From the NCBI RefSeq assembly GCF_000430005.1, contig NZ_KE387019.1, forward strand, positions 53,598 to 117,597: DNA of 64,000 bases, given 5' to 3'. A program made the position numbers and the translations under genes. Origin of the DNA: Desulfovibrio cuneatus DSM 11391. GTDB lineage: Bacteria > Desulfobacterota > Desulfovibrionia > Desulfovibrionales > Desulfovibrionaceae. The notes beneath the pieces are model-generated. The model made no database searches. It worked only from the letters and a program-made list of their open reading frames with translations, and was not told where the DNA came from. How positions within the stretch are numbered: position 1 is the stretch's first letter; every line of letters begins with the position of its first letter. This document shows positions 33,872-42,319 of the stretch, piece after piece.

Positions 33872-35572
33872 ATGTTTTTGCTCATAGATAACTACGATTC
33901 GTTTACCTACAACCTGGTGCAGGCTTTTTACCAGCTTGGGCGCACCCCTGTGGTGGTGAAGAACGACGACCCTTCCCTGCTGCAACTGGCAGAAAACCCG
34001 GAATTGGCCATGGTGTGCATTTCCCCCGGCCCAGGCAGGCCGGAAAATGCCGGGCAGTGCCTTGCTTTTTTGCAGCGCTTGCCCAAGCAGGTACCTGTGC
34101 TGGGGGTGTGCCTGGGGCACCAGTTGCTTGGGCATTTTGCCGGGGCACCGGTGGAGGTAACAACCCCTGCCCATGGCAAGCAGTCCCCCATAGTGCATGA
34201 AGGCACGGGTATGTTCAGTGGTGTTACCTCCCCCATGCAGGTGGGGCGCTATCATTCGTTGGTGGTGCGGCCCAAGGGCAATGAACCACTGCACGTGACT
34301 GCCCGCACGGAAGATGGCGAGGTTATGGGCCTTGTGCTGAACAACAGGCCATGGGCCGGGGTGCAGTTTCACCCGGAATCTGTGCTTACGCCGGAAGGCA
34401 TGCGCCTTCTGGCCAATTTCCCCTCCGGCCTGCTCACCGCCCAGCCGGAGCTGACCTTTGCCGCCCGCACCGCCCTTGGCAAGCAGCACGTGGGCGTTAG
34501 CGGAACCATGCAGGGGAGCGCGGGGCCAGCCCCCATACAAATGCCAGCCATTATTGAACAACTGGCCCAAGGGGAAGACCTTACGGCCCAGCAGGCAGCC
34601 GAAGCGTTTACCCGCCTGATGGAAGGGGAGTTGACTCCTTCCCAGGCCGGGGCGCTGCTTTTGGGGCTGCGGGCCAAAGGCGAAACCCCGGAAGAAGTGG
34701 AGGCCGCCGTGAATGCCGTGTTGGCAAAGGCCGTGCCTGTGCCGCCTGTTGCCGGGGTGGCGGTGGACATTGTGGGCACCGGGGGCGACAACAAAAGTTC
34801 CTTTAACTGCTCCACCGCCACAGCCCTTACCCTGGCAGGCATGGGGCACAAAGTGCTCAAGCACGGCAACCGTTCTGTTTCGTCCCGTTGCGGCAGTGCC
34901 GACGTGCTTGAACGCCTGGGCCTGCCCCTGGATACCCCGCCGGAAAGTGTGCCCGCCACCCTGGAGCGTGAAGGGTTTGTGTTTTTGTATGCCCCGCGCT
35001 ACCATCCTTCCTTCCGCCATGTTATGCCTGTGCGGCGGGAACTGGGTGTGCGTACCCTGTTCAACATTCTTGGGCCATTGGTGAACCCTGCCCGCCCCAC
35101 CCACCATGTGTTTGGCGTGGCACGGCAGGCGCATCTTTCCCTGGTGGCAGCCACATTGGCCCGCGACCCCCGCGCCACAGGCGTGGTGGTGCATGGTGCC
35201 GGGGGCTACGATGAAGCAACTCCCCTGGGAGAATGCGCCCTTATGTTTGTGCGCGGTGGCACCGTGCGCCCTGGCACTTTGAACCCCGCCCTGCTGGGGG
35301 TAGCCCCCTGTACGGAAGCAGACCTTGCCGTGGAAGGGCCGGAAGAGGCAGAAGCCGTGCTCCGCCTTATTTTGCAAGGCAAGGGCCCCAAAGCCATGCA
35401 GGAAATGGTGGCCCTGAACCTGGCCCTGGCCGTGTACCTGCTTGGGCTGGACACCGGGGAAGAACACATAGACCCTGCTTGCGGGTTTGACCCGCAACGT
35501 ATGCAGGAGGCCATGCAGCAAGCCCGCGCCGCCGTGCAGGCTGGTGCAGGGGGGAGGTATGTGCATGCTTGA
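33872..35572 (+). CDS. trpGD: bifunctional TrpG-TrpD: glutamine amidotransferase and anthranilate phosphoribosyltransferase
   Basis: A 566-residue fusion. Residues 1-190 are the class I glutamine amidotransferase (ISPGPGRPENAG, nucleophile Cys in GVCLGHQLLG, His/Glu in VQFHPESVLT) feeding ammonia to TrpE. Residues about 225-560 are TrpD, which joins anthranilate to PRPP: DIVGTGGDNKSSFN, KHGNRSVSSRCGSADVLE and NILGPLVNPARP. The same fusion is known in E. coli, while some Desulfovibrio have separate genes. AGGAG lies 6 bases before ATG 33872 and belongs to the repeat edge. The 3' end overlaps trpC by 8 bases. Confidence 0.95.
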   Translation: MFLLIDNYDSFTYNLVQAFYQLGRTPVVVKNDDPSLLQLAENPELAMVCISPGPGRPENAGQCLAFLQRLPKQVPVLGVCLGHQLLGHFAGAPVEVTTPAHGKQSPIVHEGTGMFSGVTSPMQVGRYHSLVVRPKGNEPLHVTARTEDGEVMGLVLNNRPWAGVQFHPESVLTPEGMRLLANFPSGLLTAQPELTFAARTALGKQHVGVSGTMQGSAGPAPIQMPAIIEQLAQGEDLTAQQAAEAFTRLMEGELTPSQAGALLLGLRAKGETPEEVEAAVNAVLAKAVPVPPVAGVAVDIVGTGGDNKSSFNCSTATALTLAGMGHKVLKHGNRSVSSRCGSADVLERLGLPLDTPPESVPATLEREGFVFLYAPRYHPSFRHVMPVRRELGVRTLFNILGPLVNPARPTHHVFGVARQAHLSLVAATLARDPRATGVVVHGAGGYDEATPLGECALMFVRGGTVRPGTLNPALLGVAPCTEADLAVEGPEEAEAVLRLILQGKGPKAMQEMVALNLALAVYLLGLDTGEEHIDPACGFDPQRMQEAMQQARAAVQAGAGGRYVHA

Positions 35573-36359
35573 GAAATTTCGTAAAGCCAAGGCAGCGGAA
35601 ATTGCCATGCTTGAGGCGCAGGAAGCAGCAGGCACCCTGCCTGCACCCTTTGCCGGGCCGCGCCCATCCTTTTCCGGTGCGTTGCTTGGGGGTAGGTCCC
35701 CGGTAGTCATTGCCGAATATAAGCGGGCTTCCCCCTCCCTTGGAAACATCAATCTGGCCCTGGAGCCGGAAGACGTTGCCGCAGCCTATGCCGCTGCCGG
35801 GGCCAGTGCCCTTTCCGTGCTCACTGAAGAAGAGTGGTTTAAGGGCAGCCTTGCCTTTTTACCCCGCATGCTTGGCCCCGGCCTGCCGCTGCTGCGCAAA
35901 GATTTTATTTTGCACCCGCTGCAAGTGGTACAAACCGCCGCCACGCCCGCTTCTGCCTTTTTGCTTATTGTGCGTATGCTGCCCGGTGACTTGCTAGAAG
36001 AATTGCTGGCCTTGGGCACACATTATGGGCTGGAAGCCGTGGTGGAAGTATTTGATGCCGCAGACCTTGCCAGGGCCCAGGCTGCCGGGGCAAGCATTAT
36101 TCAGGTGAACAACCGCGACCTGGACACCCTGAAAACCGATACCGCTGTTTCCCATGCCCTTATTGCAGCCAAGCGCCCCGGTGAATGCTGGATAACAGCC
36201 AGCGGCATCAGTAATGCAGAGCAGTTGCAAAGTCTTCTGGCCCTTGGGTATGACGCGGCCCTGGTGGGTAGTGCCCTTATGGCAGGCGATGCTCCAGGCG
36301 GGAGCGGAGCAGCGTTGCGCGGGGGCCTTGCCGCCTTGCGCGGGGCCAGCCATGGGTAA
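35565..36359 (+). CDS. trpC: indole-3-glycerol phosphate synthase
   Basis: A 264-residue TIM-barrel enzyme that closes the indole ring from CdRP. Motifs: VIAEYKRASPS (catalytic Lys), SVLTEEEWFKGS, LLRKDFILH, QVNNRDLDTLK, WITASGIS and ALVGSALM. It is not fused to TrpF. ATG 35565 is chosen because GGGGAGG (35551-35557) is 7 bases upstream; ATG 35559, in frame, is only 1 base from it. It overlaps trpGD by 8 bases and trpF by 8 bases, so translation is coupled. Confidence 0.95.
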   Translation: MLEKFRKAKAAEIAMLEAQEAAGTLPAPFAGPRPSFSGALLGGRSPVVIAEYKRASPSLGNINLALEPEDVAAAYAAAGASALSVLTEEEWFKGSLAFLPRMLGPGLPLLRKDFILHPLQVVQTAATPASAFLLIVRMLPGDLLEELLALGTHYGLEAVVEVFDAADLARAQAAGASIIQVNNRDLDTLKTDTAVSHALIAAKRPGECWITASGISNAEQLQSLLALGYDAALVGSALMAGDAPGGSGAALRGGLAALRGASHG

Positions 36360-37059
36360 TGCACTTGGGCAACAAGGGCCGTGTGGGGTTGGGGCTTCGT
36401 GCCAGCACAATACCCTTATTAAGGTGTGCGGCCTTACCCGGCCCCAAGATGTGGCCCTGTGCTGCCAGCTTGGTGTTCATTTTGTGGGCTTTATCTTTGC
36501 CCCCAAAAGTCCACGCCGGGTCACGCCTGCCCTGGCAGCAGCGTTACGTTCCTGCGAGCCCGTCCAAAGCATTTCGGTTTCTCCCACTCCTCATTCTGCC
36601 CCCCGGCGGGTGGGAGTGTTTGTGGGGGCCACGGTGGAGGAAGTGCAAACTACCATGCAGGAAGCGCACCTTGATTTTGCCCAGTTGCACGGAGGGGAAG
36701 ATGAAGCCTTTTGCCGTGCCGTTGGCCCGCAACGGGTCATTAAAGTCTTGTGGCCTGAACGGCTGGGGTGGCAAGGGTTGGAGCAGGAACTTGCCCGGTT
36801 TGCCCCGGTGTGTGCCATGTTCTTGCTGGAAGCAGGCGCAAGTGGCGGTGGCAGCGGCAAGGCTATGAACTGGGAGTTGCTGGCCGGACTAAAAGTACCC
36901 CGCCCGTGGCTGCTGGCTGGGGGGCTTGGCCCCCATAATGTGCGCGAAGCCATTGCTGCCTGCTGCCCCACCGGGGTGGATATGAATTCCGCCCTGGAAA
37001 CAGCCCCAGGCATTAAAGACTATGCCCTTTTGCACGCTGCTGTTGTTTGTGTTGGGTAG
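36352..37059 (+). CDS. trpF: phosphoribosylanthranilate isomerase
   Basis: A 235-residue isomerase converting phosphoribosylanthranilate to CdRP. Motifs: IKVCGLTRPQDV (catalytic Cys), VHFVGFIFAPKSPRRV, VGVFVG, AQLHGGED, LAGGLGPHNV and GVDMNSALETAPGIKD, where the usual D-x-N/S-S-G/x-V/L-E segment carries DMNSALE. An N-terminal extension of about 20 residues precedes the core; ATG 36352 overlaps trpC, and initiation nearer the core cannot be excluded. Confidence 0.93.
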   Translation: MGNALGQQGPCGVGASCQHNTLIKVCGLTRPQDVALCCQLGVHFVGFIFAPKSPRRVTPALAAALRSCEPVQSISVSPTPHSAPRRVGVFVGATVEEVQTTMQEAHLDFAQLHGGEDEAFCRAVGPQRVIKVLWPERLGWQGLEQELARFAPVCAMFLLEAGASGGGSGKAMNWELLAGLKVPRPWLLAGGLGPHNVREAIAACCPTGVDMNSALETAPGIKDYALLHAAVVCVG

Positions 37060-37072
37060 AATAACGATGCTT

Positions 37073-37335
37073 TTGGGGAGGCTCTGCCTCCCCAAGCCCT
37101 CCCTTTTTCCGCTCGGGTGTCGTGGAGATGCTCCGACGGCTAAGCCGCCTACGCCCTCCGCCCTTGCTCCACGGCTCGCAATGCTCGCGACTGCCGTCGG
37201 CTTAAAGGAAGGCTAGCGACGGCTTTCGGCTCAAAGGACATGATTCCTTGGAACCCCTATCAGTGGGCAAGGCAAATATGGGGGTCAAGGGGCGTCACGT
37301 CCCTTGCAGGGGGCTGGGGGACAGCGTCCCCCAAT
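37073..37335. repeat. A-R1-C composite repeat between trpF and trpB
   Basis: Hairpin A (TTGGGGAGGCTCTGCCTCCCCAA, 37073-37095), then an inverted R1 copy (37156-37198) and tail C (37274-37335) with GGGACGTGACGCCCC-type and GGGGGACAGCGTCCCCC palindromes. The order and spacing are the same as at 61405-61664. It splits the trp operon; hairpin A could attenuate transcription into trpB. No gene is present in 37060-37381. Confidence 0.88.
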
Positions 37336-37381
37336 AAAAGTCAATTAAATTTACTGTTAATTACTTACTAAGGAACCAGCC

Positions 37382-38575
37382 ATGAAAAAAGGATACTTTG
37401 GGGAATTTGGGGGGCAGTTTGTGCCGGAACTCCTGGTACCGCCCCTGCGTGAACTGGAAGAAGCGTGTGAAACCATTGTGGCCTCCTCTGATTTTCAGGA
37501 AGAGTTGGGCGATTTGCTGCGCAATTTTGCGGGCAGGCCAACGCCCTTAACCCGGTGCGACAACCTTTCCAGGGATCTGGGCTTTACCCTGTGGCTGAAG
37601 CGTGAAGACCTGCTGCATACCGGGGCGCATAAGGTGAACAACACCCTTGGGCAGGCCCTGCTGGCAAAGCGCATGGGCAAAAAGAATTTGCTGGCAGAAA
37701 CGGGCGCAGGCCAGCACGGGGTGGCCACAGCCGCTGCCGCTGCCAAAATGGGCCTTGGCTGCACCATTTTTATGGGGGCAACCGACGTTGTGCGCCAGGC
37801 CCCTAACGTGGCCCGCATGAAGCTGTTCGGGGCCACGGTTGTGCCTGTGCACAGCGGCACCAGCACGCTGAAAGATGCCATTAACGAAGCGCTGCGGGCC
37901 TGGATTGCCCGGCAGGACGACACCCTGTACTGCTTTGGTACAGCGGCAGGGCCGCACCCTTTCCCCACCCTGGTGCGTAACCTGCAAAGCATTATCGGGC
38001 AGGAAACCAAAAAACAGGCAGCAGAACGCATGGGCAGGCTGCCGGACGCCGTGGTGGCGTGCGTGGGGGGCGGTTCCAACGCCATTGGCATGTTTTACCC
38101 CTTCGCTTCAGACGATGCTGCCAAGGGCGTGCGCCTTATTGGCATTGAAGCTGGCGGCACAGGGGAGCCGGGGTGCTATAATTCTGCCCCCATTAACCTT
38201 GGTACGCCGGGTGTACTGCACGGCCAGCATAGTATGCTCTTGCAAGATGCCTTTGGGCAGGTGCAGCCTTCTCATTCTGTTTCCGCAGGGCTGGACTACC
38301 CCGGCGTAGGGCCGGAGCATTCCTACTTTGCCCAGGTGGGCCGGGTACACTACCGGGTGGTGTACGATGCCGAAGCGTTGCGGGCCTTTGAAACTCTGGC
38401 CCGGCGTGAAGGCATTATTCCTGCCCTGGAATCTTCCCACGCCCTGGCTTTTGTGCTGGAACATCGTGAAGAGTTTACCCCCGGTTCCCATGTGGTGGTG
38501 AACCTTTCCGGCAGAGGTGATAAAGATATGGGTATAGTGGCAGGGCTGCTTCCTTCCCTGCAAGGAGATGCGTAA
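37382..38575 (+). CDS. trpB: tryptophan synthase beta chain
   Basis: A 397-residue PLP enzyme that condenses indole with serine. Motifs: [28 protein letters not shown] (Schiff-base Lys), [49 protein letters not shown] and LSGRGDKDM. This is the TrpB1 type that pairs with TrpA. AAGGA lies 8 bases before ATG 37382. Its TAA overlaps the trpA ATG by one base. Confidence 0.97.
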   Translation: MKKGYFGEFGGQFVPELLVPPLRELEEACETIVASSDFQEELGDLLRNFAGRPTPLTRCDNLSRDLGFTLWLKREDLLHTGAHKVNNTLGQALLAKRMGKKNLLAETGAGQHGVATAAAAAKMGLGCTIFMGATDVVRQAPNVARMKLFGATVVPVHSGTSTLKDAINEALRAWIARQDDTLYCFGTAAGPHPFPTLVRNLQSIIGQETKKQAAERMGRLPDAVVACVGGGSNAIGMFYPFASDDAAKGVRLIGIEAGGTGEPGCYNSAPINLGTPGVLHGQHSMLLQDAFGQVQPSHSVSAGLDYPGVGPEHSYFAQVGRVHYRVVYDAEALRAFETLARREGIIPALESSHALAFVLEHREEFTPGSHVVVNLSGRGDKDMGIVAGLLPSLQGDA

Positions 38576-39345
38576 TGGGAAAAAGCACATTGCAGCAACG
38601 TGTGGAGCAGGCCAATAAGGCCGGGCGCATTGCCCGCATTCCCTTTATTACCGCCGGGTTCCCCACCAAAGCAGAGTTTGTAGGCATTTTGCGTGAACTG
38701 GACGCCCATGGGGCCGATGTTATTGAAGTGGGCGTGCCGTTTTCCGACCCCGTGGCAGACGGCCCGGTGGTGGAGGCGGCTTCGCGCGTTGCGCTGGAGC
38801 AGGGCGTAACCCTGCCGTGGATTTTGGAACAGCTTGCCGGGCTTACCCCGCGCCTGAAGGCCGGAGTGGTGCTTATGGGCTATTACAACCCCTTCTTGCA
38901 GCATGGCCTGGAACGGCTTGCCGCTGATGCCGCCAAGGCCGGGGTGGAAGGCTTTATTGTGCCAGACCTGCCCCTGGGGGAAGATGCCCCCATGCGGGCC
39001 GCCCTGCGTGCACACAGCATAGACCTTATTCCCCTGGTGGGGCTGAACACCAGTGAAGAGCGCATGCGTGAATACGCTGCCACGGCATCTGGCTATGTGT
39101 ATGTGGTTTCCGTCATGGGCACCACTGGGGGGACTAACAGCATGAATGCCACGGTGGAAGATGCCCTGGAACGGGTGAGCCGTGTGTTTTCAGTTCCTGT
39201 GGCCCTTGGCTTTGGCATTCATAGCCCCCAGCAGCTTGCCAGCCTGCGGGTAAAGCCCCAGGCCGCTGTGTTTGGCAGTGCTTTGTTGCGCCACCTGGAA
39301 GCAGGGGGTACGGTCGCCGAGTTTATGAAGCCATGGGTAAGTTGA
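38575..39345 (+). CDS. trpA: tryptophan synthase alpha chain
   Basis: A 256-residue TIM barrel that cleaves indole-3-glycerol phosphate and channels indole to TrpB. Motifs: IPFITAGFPT, VIEVGVPFSDPVADGPVV (catalytic Glu and Asp), GYYNPFLQ, GFIVPDLPLGED and VYVVSVMGTTGGTN. It starts in a TAATG overlap with trpB, with AAGGAG about 7 bases upstream. It is the last gene of the operon. Confidence 0.96.
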   Translation: MGKSTLQQRVEQANKAGRIARIPFITAGFPTKAEFVGILRELDAHGADVIEVGVPFSDPVADGPVVEAASRVALEQGVTLPWILEQLAGLTPRLKAGVVLMGYYNPFLQHGLERLAADAAKAGVEGFIVPDLPLGEDAPMRAALRAHSIDLIPLVGLNTSEERMREYAATASGYVYVVSVMGTTGGTNSMNATVEDALERVSRVFSVPVALGFGIHSPQQLASLRVKPQAAVFGSALLRHLEAGGTVAEFMKPWVS

Positions 39346-39359
39346 TGATATGAAACTTT

Positions 39360-39414
39360 GCAGGGGAAGGGGGAAAACCCCTTTTATAAAAGGGTTTTTT
39401 CCCCCTTCCCCTGC
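39360..39414 (+). terminator. trp operon terminator
   Basis: A very long interrupted hairpin: GCAGGGGAAGGGGGAAAA... pairs with ...TTTTCCCCCTTCCCCTGC. Nested in it, AAAACCCCTTTTA/TAAAAGGGTTTT is followed by T residues, giving an intrinsic terminator 15 bases after trpA. Confidence 0.88.
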
Positions 39415-39600
39415 ACCCCATCCCCTTTCCTCAACATTTTGATACGAAATAACGCAACGCAACCAAAGGAAATTAAATAGCGTTTCCACAACTTGGTTGC
39501 TTGCCAGTTGAGAATGCCTCCGTTAATACTCTTGCGAGCGAATCAACTACAGGTGCATTGTTTCCTGCTGTCTGTGCTTATTGAACCATGAGGGCAAAAA

Positions 39601-40362
39601 ATGGCCATAAAAAATTTACGAGTAACGGTGGAAGAAGTACGGGGCTTTTGTGACATGCCCATGCGCCCTGGCGACTATTTTGAGTTGCGTTCCGGCGCAT
39701 TGGTATTTCCGCAAGGGGGCAGGTTTTGCATGTGGGCCATGCAAAGCGTTATGCCCTTTTTGCCTGCCCGCCAGCGGGCAACCGACGACCCCAACGACTG
39801 GGTTCCCCGCGTGGAGCGGTTTATTTGTCCCGACCCAGACGGCGGGGTGGTGATGAAAATAGAAGTGATTGATGACGATGGCAGCGTGACCGCTGCGCCG
39901 GGCACTTCAGCATTGTCTTCTGCCAAGGCTGCTGTGCCACTTGCCAATGCCAAGCGGCTGGTGGCAGACCCCTTGAAGTGTACCGGGTGCCGGGCCTGTG
40001 AACTGGTGTGTTCCTATACCCACTTCAAGGAATATTTGCCGCATCAGGCCCATATTCAAATTGTTACGGACGACGAAGCCTGCACCGACACCCCCATGAC
40101 CTGCCACCAGTGCGGGCATGCCAAGTGCCTTGCGGCCTGCCAGTTCGGGGCTATTTCCCGGCATGAAAGCGGCGGTATTTTGATTGATACCCAAGCCTGC
40201 ACAGGGTGCGGTGCCTGTGCGGCAGCTTGCCCCTTCACAGCCATGAAGCTGCGTAATGGCAAGGCATCAGTGTGCGATTTATGCTTGGGCAAGCCTGCTT
40301 GCATTGAGCGCTGCCCCACAGGGGCCCTCAGTTTACGATCGTTAAAGGGGAAGGGAGAGTAG
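39601..40362 (+). CDS. TIGR04076-like domain fused to a 4Fe-4S ferredoxin, AOR partner
   Basis: A 253-residue cytoplasmic electron-transfer protein. Residues 1-95 resemble the small TIGR04076 family (RPGDYFELRSGAL, FCMWAMQSVMPFLPA). Residues about 115-250 form a polyferredoxin with cysteine groups CTGCRACELVC, CHQCGHAKCLAAC, CTGCGACAAAC and CDLCLGKPACIERC, enough for about four 4Fe-4S clusters, like the HycB/DmsB type. It is 2 bases from the AOR gene and so almost certainly carries its electrons. The fusion is the notable feature. The start ATG 39601 has little ribosome site (GAGG further upstream). Confidence 0.82.
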   Translation: MAIKNLRVTVEEVRGFCDMPMRPGDYFELRSGALVFPQGGRFCMWAMQSVMPFLPARQRATDDPNDWVPRVERFICPDPDGGVVMKIEVIDDDGSVTAAPGTSALSSAKAAVPLANAKRLVADPLKCTGCRACELVCSYTHFKEYLPHQAHIQIVTDDEACTDTPMTCHQCGHAKCLAACQFGAISRHESGGILIDTQACTGCGACAAACPFTAMKLRNGKASVCDLCLGKPACIERCPTGALSLRSLKGKGE

Positions 40363-40364
40363 CC

Positions 40365-42218
40365 ATGTTGGGATATGCCGGGAAAACACTCCGTATTAAC
40401 CTGACCAACCAGACGTATTCTGTAGAACCAACCCCCACGGAACTTATGCGCGGCTTCATTGGCGGGCGCGGGTTTAACATGTGGCGGCTGTATTATGAAA
40501 CACCGCAGCAGGCTGGCCCGCTGCATGAAGACAACAACCTGTACATAGGCGTTGGCCCGTTAAACGGTACTTCCTGGCCGGGGGCTGCCCGTGTGAACTT
40601 TAGCGGGCGCTCCCCGCAAACAGGGAACCTGGGCGACTCTAACGTGGGCGGTGCCTTTGGGCCGGAAGTAAAGTATGCTGGCTATGACCAGGTCATTATT
40701 CAGGGGCAGGCGGAAAAGCCTGTATGGCTGTTCATTCACAACGGCAAGGTGCAGTTTAACCCCGCTGCGCATTTACAAGGCCTGGATGTGGTGGAAACCC
40801 AAGCCTCCATTAAAAAAACTCTGGGTACACCGCGGGTGCAGGTGGCGGTGGCTGGCCCTGCTGCCCATGCCGGGGTGGTGTTTACGGGCATTTTCTGCTC
40901 TGGCGTGCGGGCAGCAGGCCGTACGGGCATGGGGCGCTTGTTGGCCTCCAAAAACGTGAAGGCCGTGGCCGTGCTGGGGCACACTGCGGTACGCGCTGCC
41001 CACCCGGAAAAATTTGAAGCCATGGTGTGTGACCTCATTACTAAAATCAAGCAGCACCCCCAATATGCTGGTCGTTTGCAAATGGGCACCACCTTTTTAA
41101 TGTCTGCCCTGAACAACATGGGGGCGTTGTCTTCCAAGCATTTTCAGGAAGGCACCATGGGCACTATAAATCAGGTGAGTGGTGAAGCCCTGGCCGAGCG
41201 GGTGAAAGTGAAAAACCGGGGCTGTTTTTCCTGCACGGTGCCTTGCAGCCGAGTGTATAAAACAGAGTACAAAGGGCGCAAAATGGTAGGGGAAGGGCCG
41301 GAATTTGAAGGGCTTATGGGCTTTTCCGGCAGGGTAGGGGCGAGCAGCCTGGAGTTTTCCCTTTCCTCCTGCAACCGCTGCAACCGCCTGGGGCTGGACG
41401 TGATTACCACGGCGGAAGTGATTTCCTTCTGCATGGAACTGCACCAGCGGGGTATGCTGACCAGTGCTGAGGCCGACGGCCTGGATTTGAGCTGGGGCAA
41501 TGAAGCCACCATTGCGGCCCTGATTGAAAAAATTGCCAAACGCGAAGGCTTTGGTGACGTGCTTGCCGACGGCGTAGACGAAGCCGCCCGCAAGCTGGGC
41601 CGGGGCCGTGAATACTGCATGTCGGTAAAAGGGCTGGAGTTGTTCATGGCAGACCCACGGGGCCTGAAAGGCTATGCCGCAGGCCTTGCTGTGGCCAGCC
41701 GCGGGGGTGACCATTTGCGTTCCGAGCCTTCCTTCGAGTTTTCCAACGACCATGAAGAAGGTATACGGCGCTACGGTGCGGCAGAGTCGGCCAACCGATT
41801 GGCCCACAAGGGAAAAGGGCGTTTGCTGAAAGATTTTGAAGAGCGCTGCGCCCTTTCGGATTCCCTTAATGTATGTAAAAATACCCTGGTGAACATGGAA
41901 ATTATGCTGTGGGATGAAACCGCGCAGCTTTTGGAAATGCTCACCGGGGAACCTTGGCATGGTGACGAAGTGCGCCTTGCTTGCGAACGTATAGTGAACG
42001 TGGAGCGCCTGTACCTGGCCCGCCTGGGCATGGGCCGCAAAGACGACACCCTGCCAGACCGTTTTTTGAAAGAGTCGCTGCCCACAGGGGAATCTGCCGG
42101 GCAAGTGGTGGACCTGGATTCCATGCTGGATGAATACTACACCGCCAGAGGCTGGGATGTAGCAAACGGATTGCCCACACAAGCAAAACTTGATGAGTTA
42201 GGCCTGAGAAAGTGTTGA
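40365..42218 (+). CDS. aor: aldehyde ferredoxin oxidoreductase, W/Mo-pterin type
   Basis: A 617-residue enzyme oxidising aldehydes to acids with ferredoxin as acceptor. N-terminal bis-pterin domain: LMRGFIGGRGFNMW, GPLNGTSWPGAARVN and GDSNVGGAFGPEVKYAGYD. The 4Fe-4S ligands are GCFSCTVPC and a fourth Cys in SLNVCKN. Length matches the AOR family (about 605-620). AAGGGAGAG lies about 6 bases before ATG 40365. It follows its ferredoxin partner and is ended by hairpin A. Beside an amino-acid permease it may process aldehydes from amino-acid breakdown; the substrate is not determined. Confidence 0.93.
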   Translation: MLGYAGKTLRINLTNQTYSVEPTPTELMRGFIGGRGFNMWRLYYETPQQAGPLHEDNNLYIGVGPLNGTSWPGAARVNFSGRSPQTGNLGDSNVGGAFGPEVKYAGYDQVIIQGQAEKPVWLFIHNGKVQFNPAAHLQGLDVVETQASIKKTLGTPRVQVAVAGPAAHAGVVFTGIFCSGVRAAGRTGMGRLLASKNVKAVAVLGHTAVRAAHPEKFEAMVCDLITKIKQHPQYAGRLQMGTTFLMSALNNMGALSSKHFQEGTMGTINQVSGEALAERVKVKNRGCFSCTVPCSRVYKTEYKGRKMVGEGPEFEGLMGFSGRVGASSLEFSLSSCNRCNRLGLDVITTAEVISFCMELHQRGMLTSAEADGLDLSWGNEATIAALIEKIAKREGFGDVLADGVDEAARKLGRGREYCMSVKGLELFMADPRGLKGYAAGLAVASRGGDHLRSEPSFEFSNDHEEGIRRYGAAESANRLAHKGKGRLLKDFEERCALSDSLNVCKNTLVNMEIMLWDETAQLLEMLTGEPWHGDEVRLACERIVNVERLYLARLGMGRKDDTLPDRFLKESLPTGESAGQVVDLDSMLDEYYTARGWDVANGLPTQAKLDELGLRKC

Positions 42219-42252
42219 GTGTTTAGTTTGCTCTAAATTACTAATTTACTAT

Positions 42253-42275
42253 TTGGGGAGGCTCTGCCTCCCCAA
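42253..42275 (+). terminator. hairpin A after the AOR gene
   Basis: TTGGGGAGGCTCTGCCTCCCCAA, 34 bases after the AOR stop, identical to the copy at 17613-17635. The T tract is absent (ATATAACG follows), so termination may be partial. Confidence 0.6.
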
Positions 42276-42319
42276 TATAACGAAAAAATTGCCACACACA
42301 TTTAACGAAGGATAATGGT

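Noticed and set aside
33866-35752. 628-codon open frame antisense to trpGD
   Set aside because: GC-rich coding shadow of a clearly functional gene; composition is His/Gly/Pro-rich without motifs.
39360-39414. REP-type repeat after trpA
   Set aside because: Found once only, and position plus T tract fit the operon terminator.
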